A stretch of 6,597 nucleotides of DNA from an uncultured Bacteroidales bacterium. GTDB taxonomy: Bacteria > Bacteroidota > Bacteroidia > Bacteroidales > UBA932. Location of the stretch: NCBI GenBank assembly GCA_937898205.1, contig CALEJC010000133.1, positions 1-6,597 on the forward strand. The letters run 5' to 3'. This document shows, piece after piece, positions 6,452 through 6,597 of this stretch (the stretch's first letter is position 1; each line of letters starts with the position of its first letter). Both the position numbers and the translations under genes were made by a program. The notes under the pieces are model-generated. The model worked only from the letters and a program-made list of their open reading frames with translations, was not told the DNA's origin and ran no database searches.

Positions 6452-6597
6452 ATGAAATATATTGTATATCAGGCACTGACAAGGCTTTGGGGTAAAGGAA
6501 AGCTCTCAAGCTGGGATGCAAAGACACTAAAATATATCAAGTCTCTGGGAGTGGATTATCTCTGGTTGACCGGCATCCCTCGTCACGCGACAGGGAA
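6452..6597 (+). CDS. GH13 alpha-amylase-like protein, N-terminal fragment (cut by window end)
   Basis: ATG 6452 opens a frame that stays open to the window end, 48 codons: MKYIVYQALTRLWGKGKLS, then SSWDAKTLKYIKSLGVDYLWLTGIPRHATG (the shared S is one residue). The pattern YQ-x-LTRLWG, LKYIKSLGVDYLWLTGI matches the first beta strand and helix of GH13 barrels, where the usual form is IYQVFTRLFG then LGVTHIWYTGV with a following His. The catalytic Asp, Glu and Asp lie beyond the window. There is no signal peptide, so the enzyme is probably cytoplasmic and acts on imported maltodextrin or stored glycogen. It begins 10 bp after the tamL stop, so it is probably in the same operon. No clear ribosome-binding site is seen in the gap (ATTGATTTTTT). 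Confidence 0.75.
   Translation, partial: MKYIVYQALTRLWGKGKLSSWDAKTLKYIKSLGVDYLWLTGIPRHATG

Noticed and set aside
1..6597. CRISPR arrays, insertion sequences, tRNA or rRNA genes, att sites
   Set aside because: No spaced direct repeats, transposase motifs, tRNA-like or rRNA-like sequence were seen; genes are intact and tightly packed.

Overview
The window looks like a chromosomal segment of a Bacteroidales (Bacteroidota) bacterium. The evidence is a DUF4491 membrane protein, a lipidated BamA/TamA-type barrel protein (TamL), a cytosolic GH13 protein that opens in a Bacteroidota-like way, secreted or lipid-anchored glycan hydrolases, and promoter boxes of the Bacteroidota form TAnnTTTG. Genus cannot be fixed from the sequence alone.

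Layout. (1) Positions 1-1251, + strand: the 3' part of a putative secreted glycosidase-like protein (TIM-barrel type with a C-terminal beta domain), followed 2 bp later by a three-helix DUF4491 protein. (2) Positions 1251-1360: a compact intergenic region. Read on the - strand it holds a consensus sigma-54 (-24/-12) promoter starting just after the pfkA stop, then about 75-80 nt with no convincing ORF, then a strong intrinsic terminator. I interpret this as an undescribed sigma-54-driven small RNA in the 3' UTR of the pfkA transcript. (3) Positions 1361-3539, - strand: a GH88 unsaturated glucuronyl hydrolase lipoprotein gene overlapping pfkA (6-phosphofructokinase) by 14 nt. (4) Positions 3540-3592: a short divergent promoter region with a TAnnTTTG box on each strand, each placing transcription at or next to the start codon. 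(5) Positions 3593-6597, + strand: a SpoU/TrmH-family RNA methyltransferase, tamL (overlapping by ATGA), and after 10 bp the first 48 codons of a GH13 alpha-amylase-like protein that runs off the window.

How the genes may work together: the - strand operon couples release of unsaturated uronate from polysaccharide-lyase products with a committed glycolytic step. The sigma-54 RNA unit in its 3' UTR could let a second signal act on the same sugar-metabolism circuit. This last point is inference. The protein calls rest on motifs read by eye; no searches were run.

The most interesting item is the sigma-54 promoter / small RNA / terminator unit at about 1251-1355. Others are an Asp-to-Asn change in the nucleotide-Mg motif of PfkA (GGNGS) and the apparently leaderless divergent promoters.
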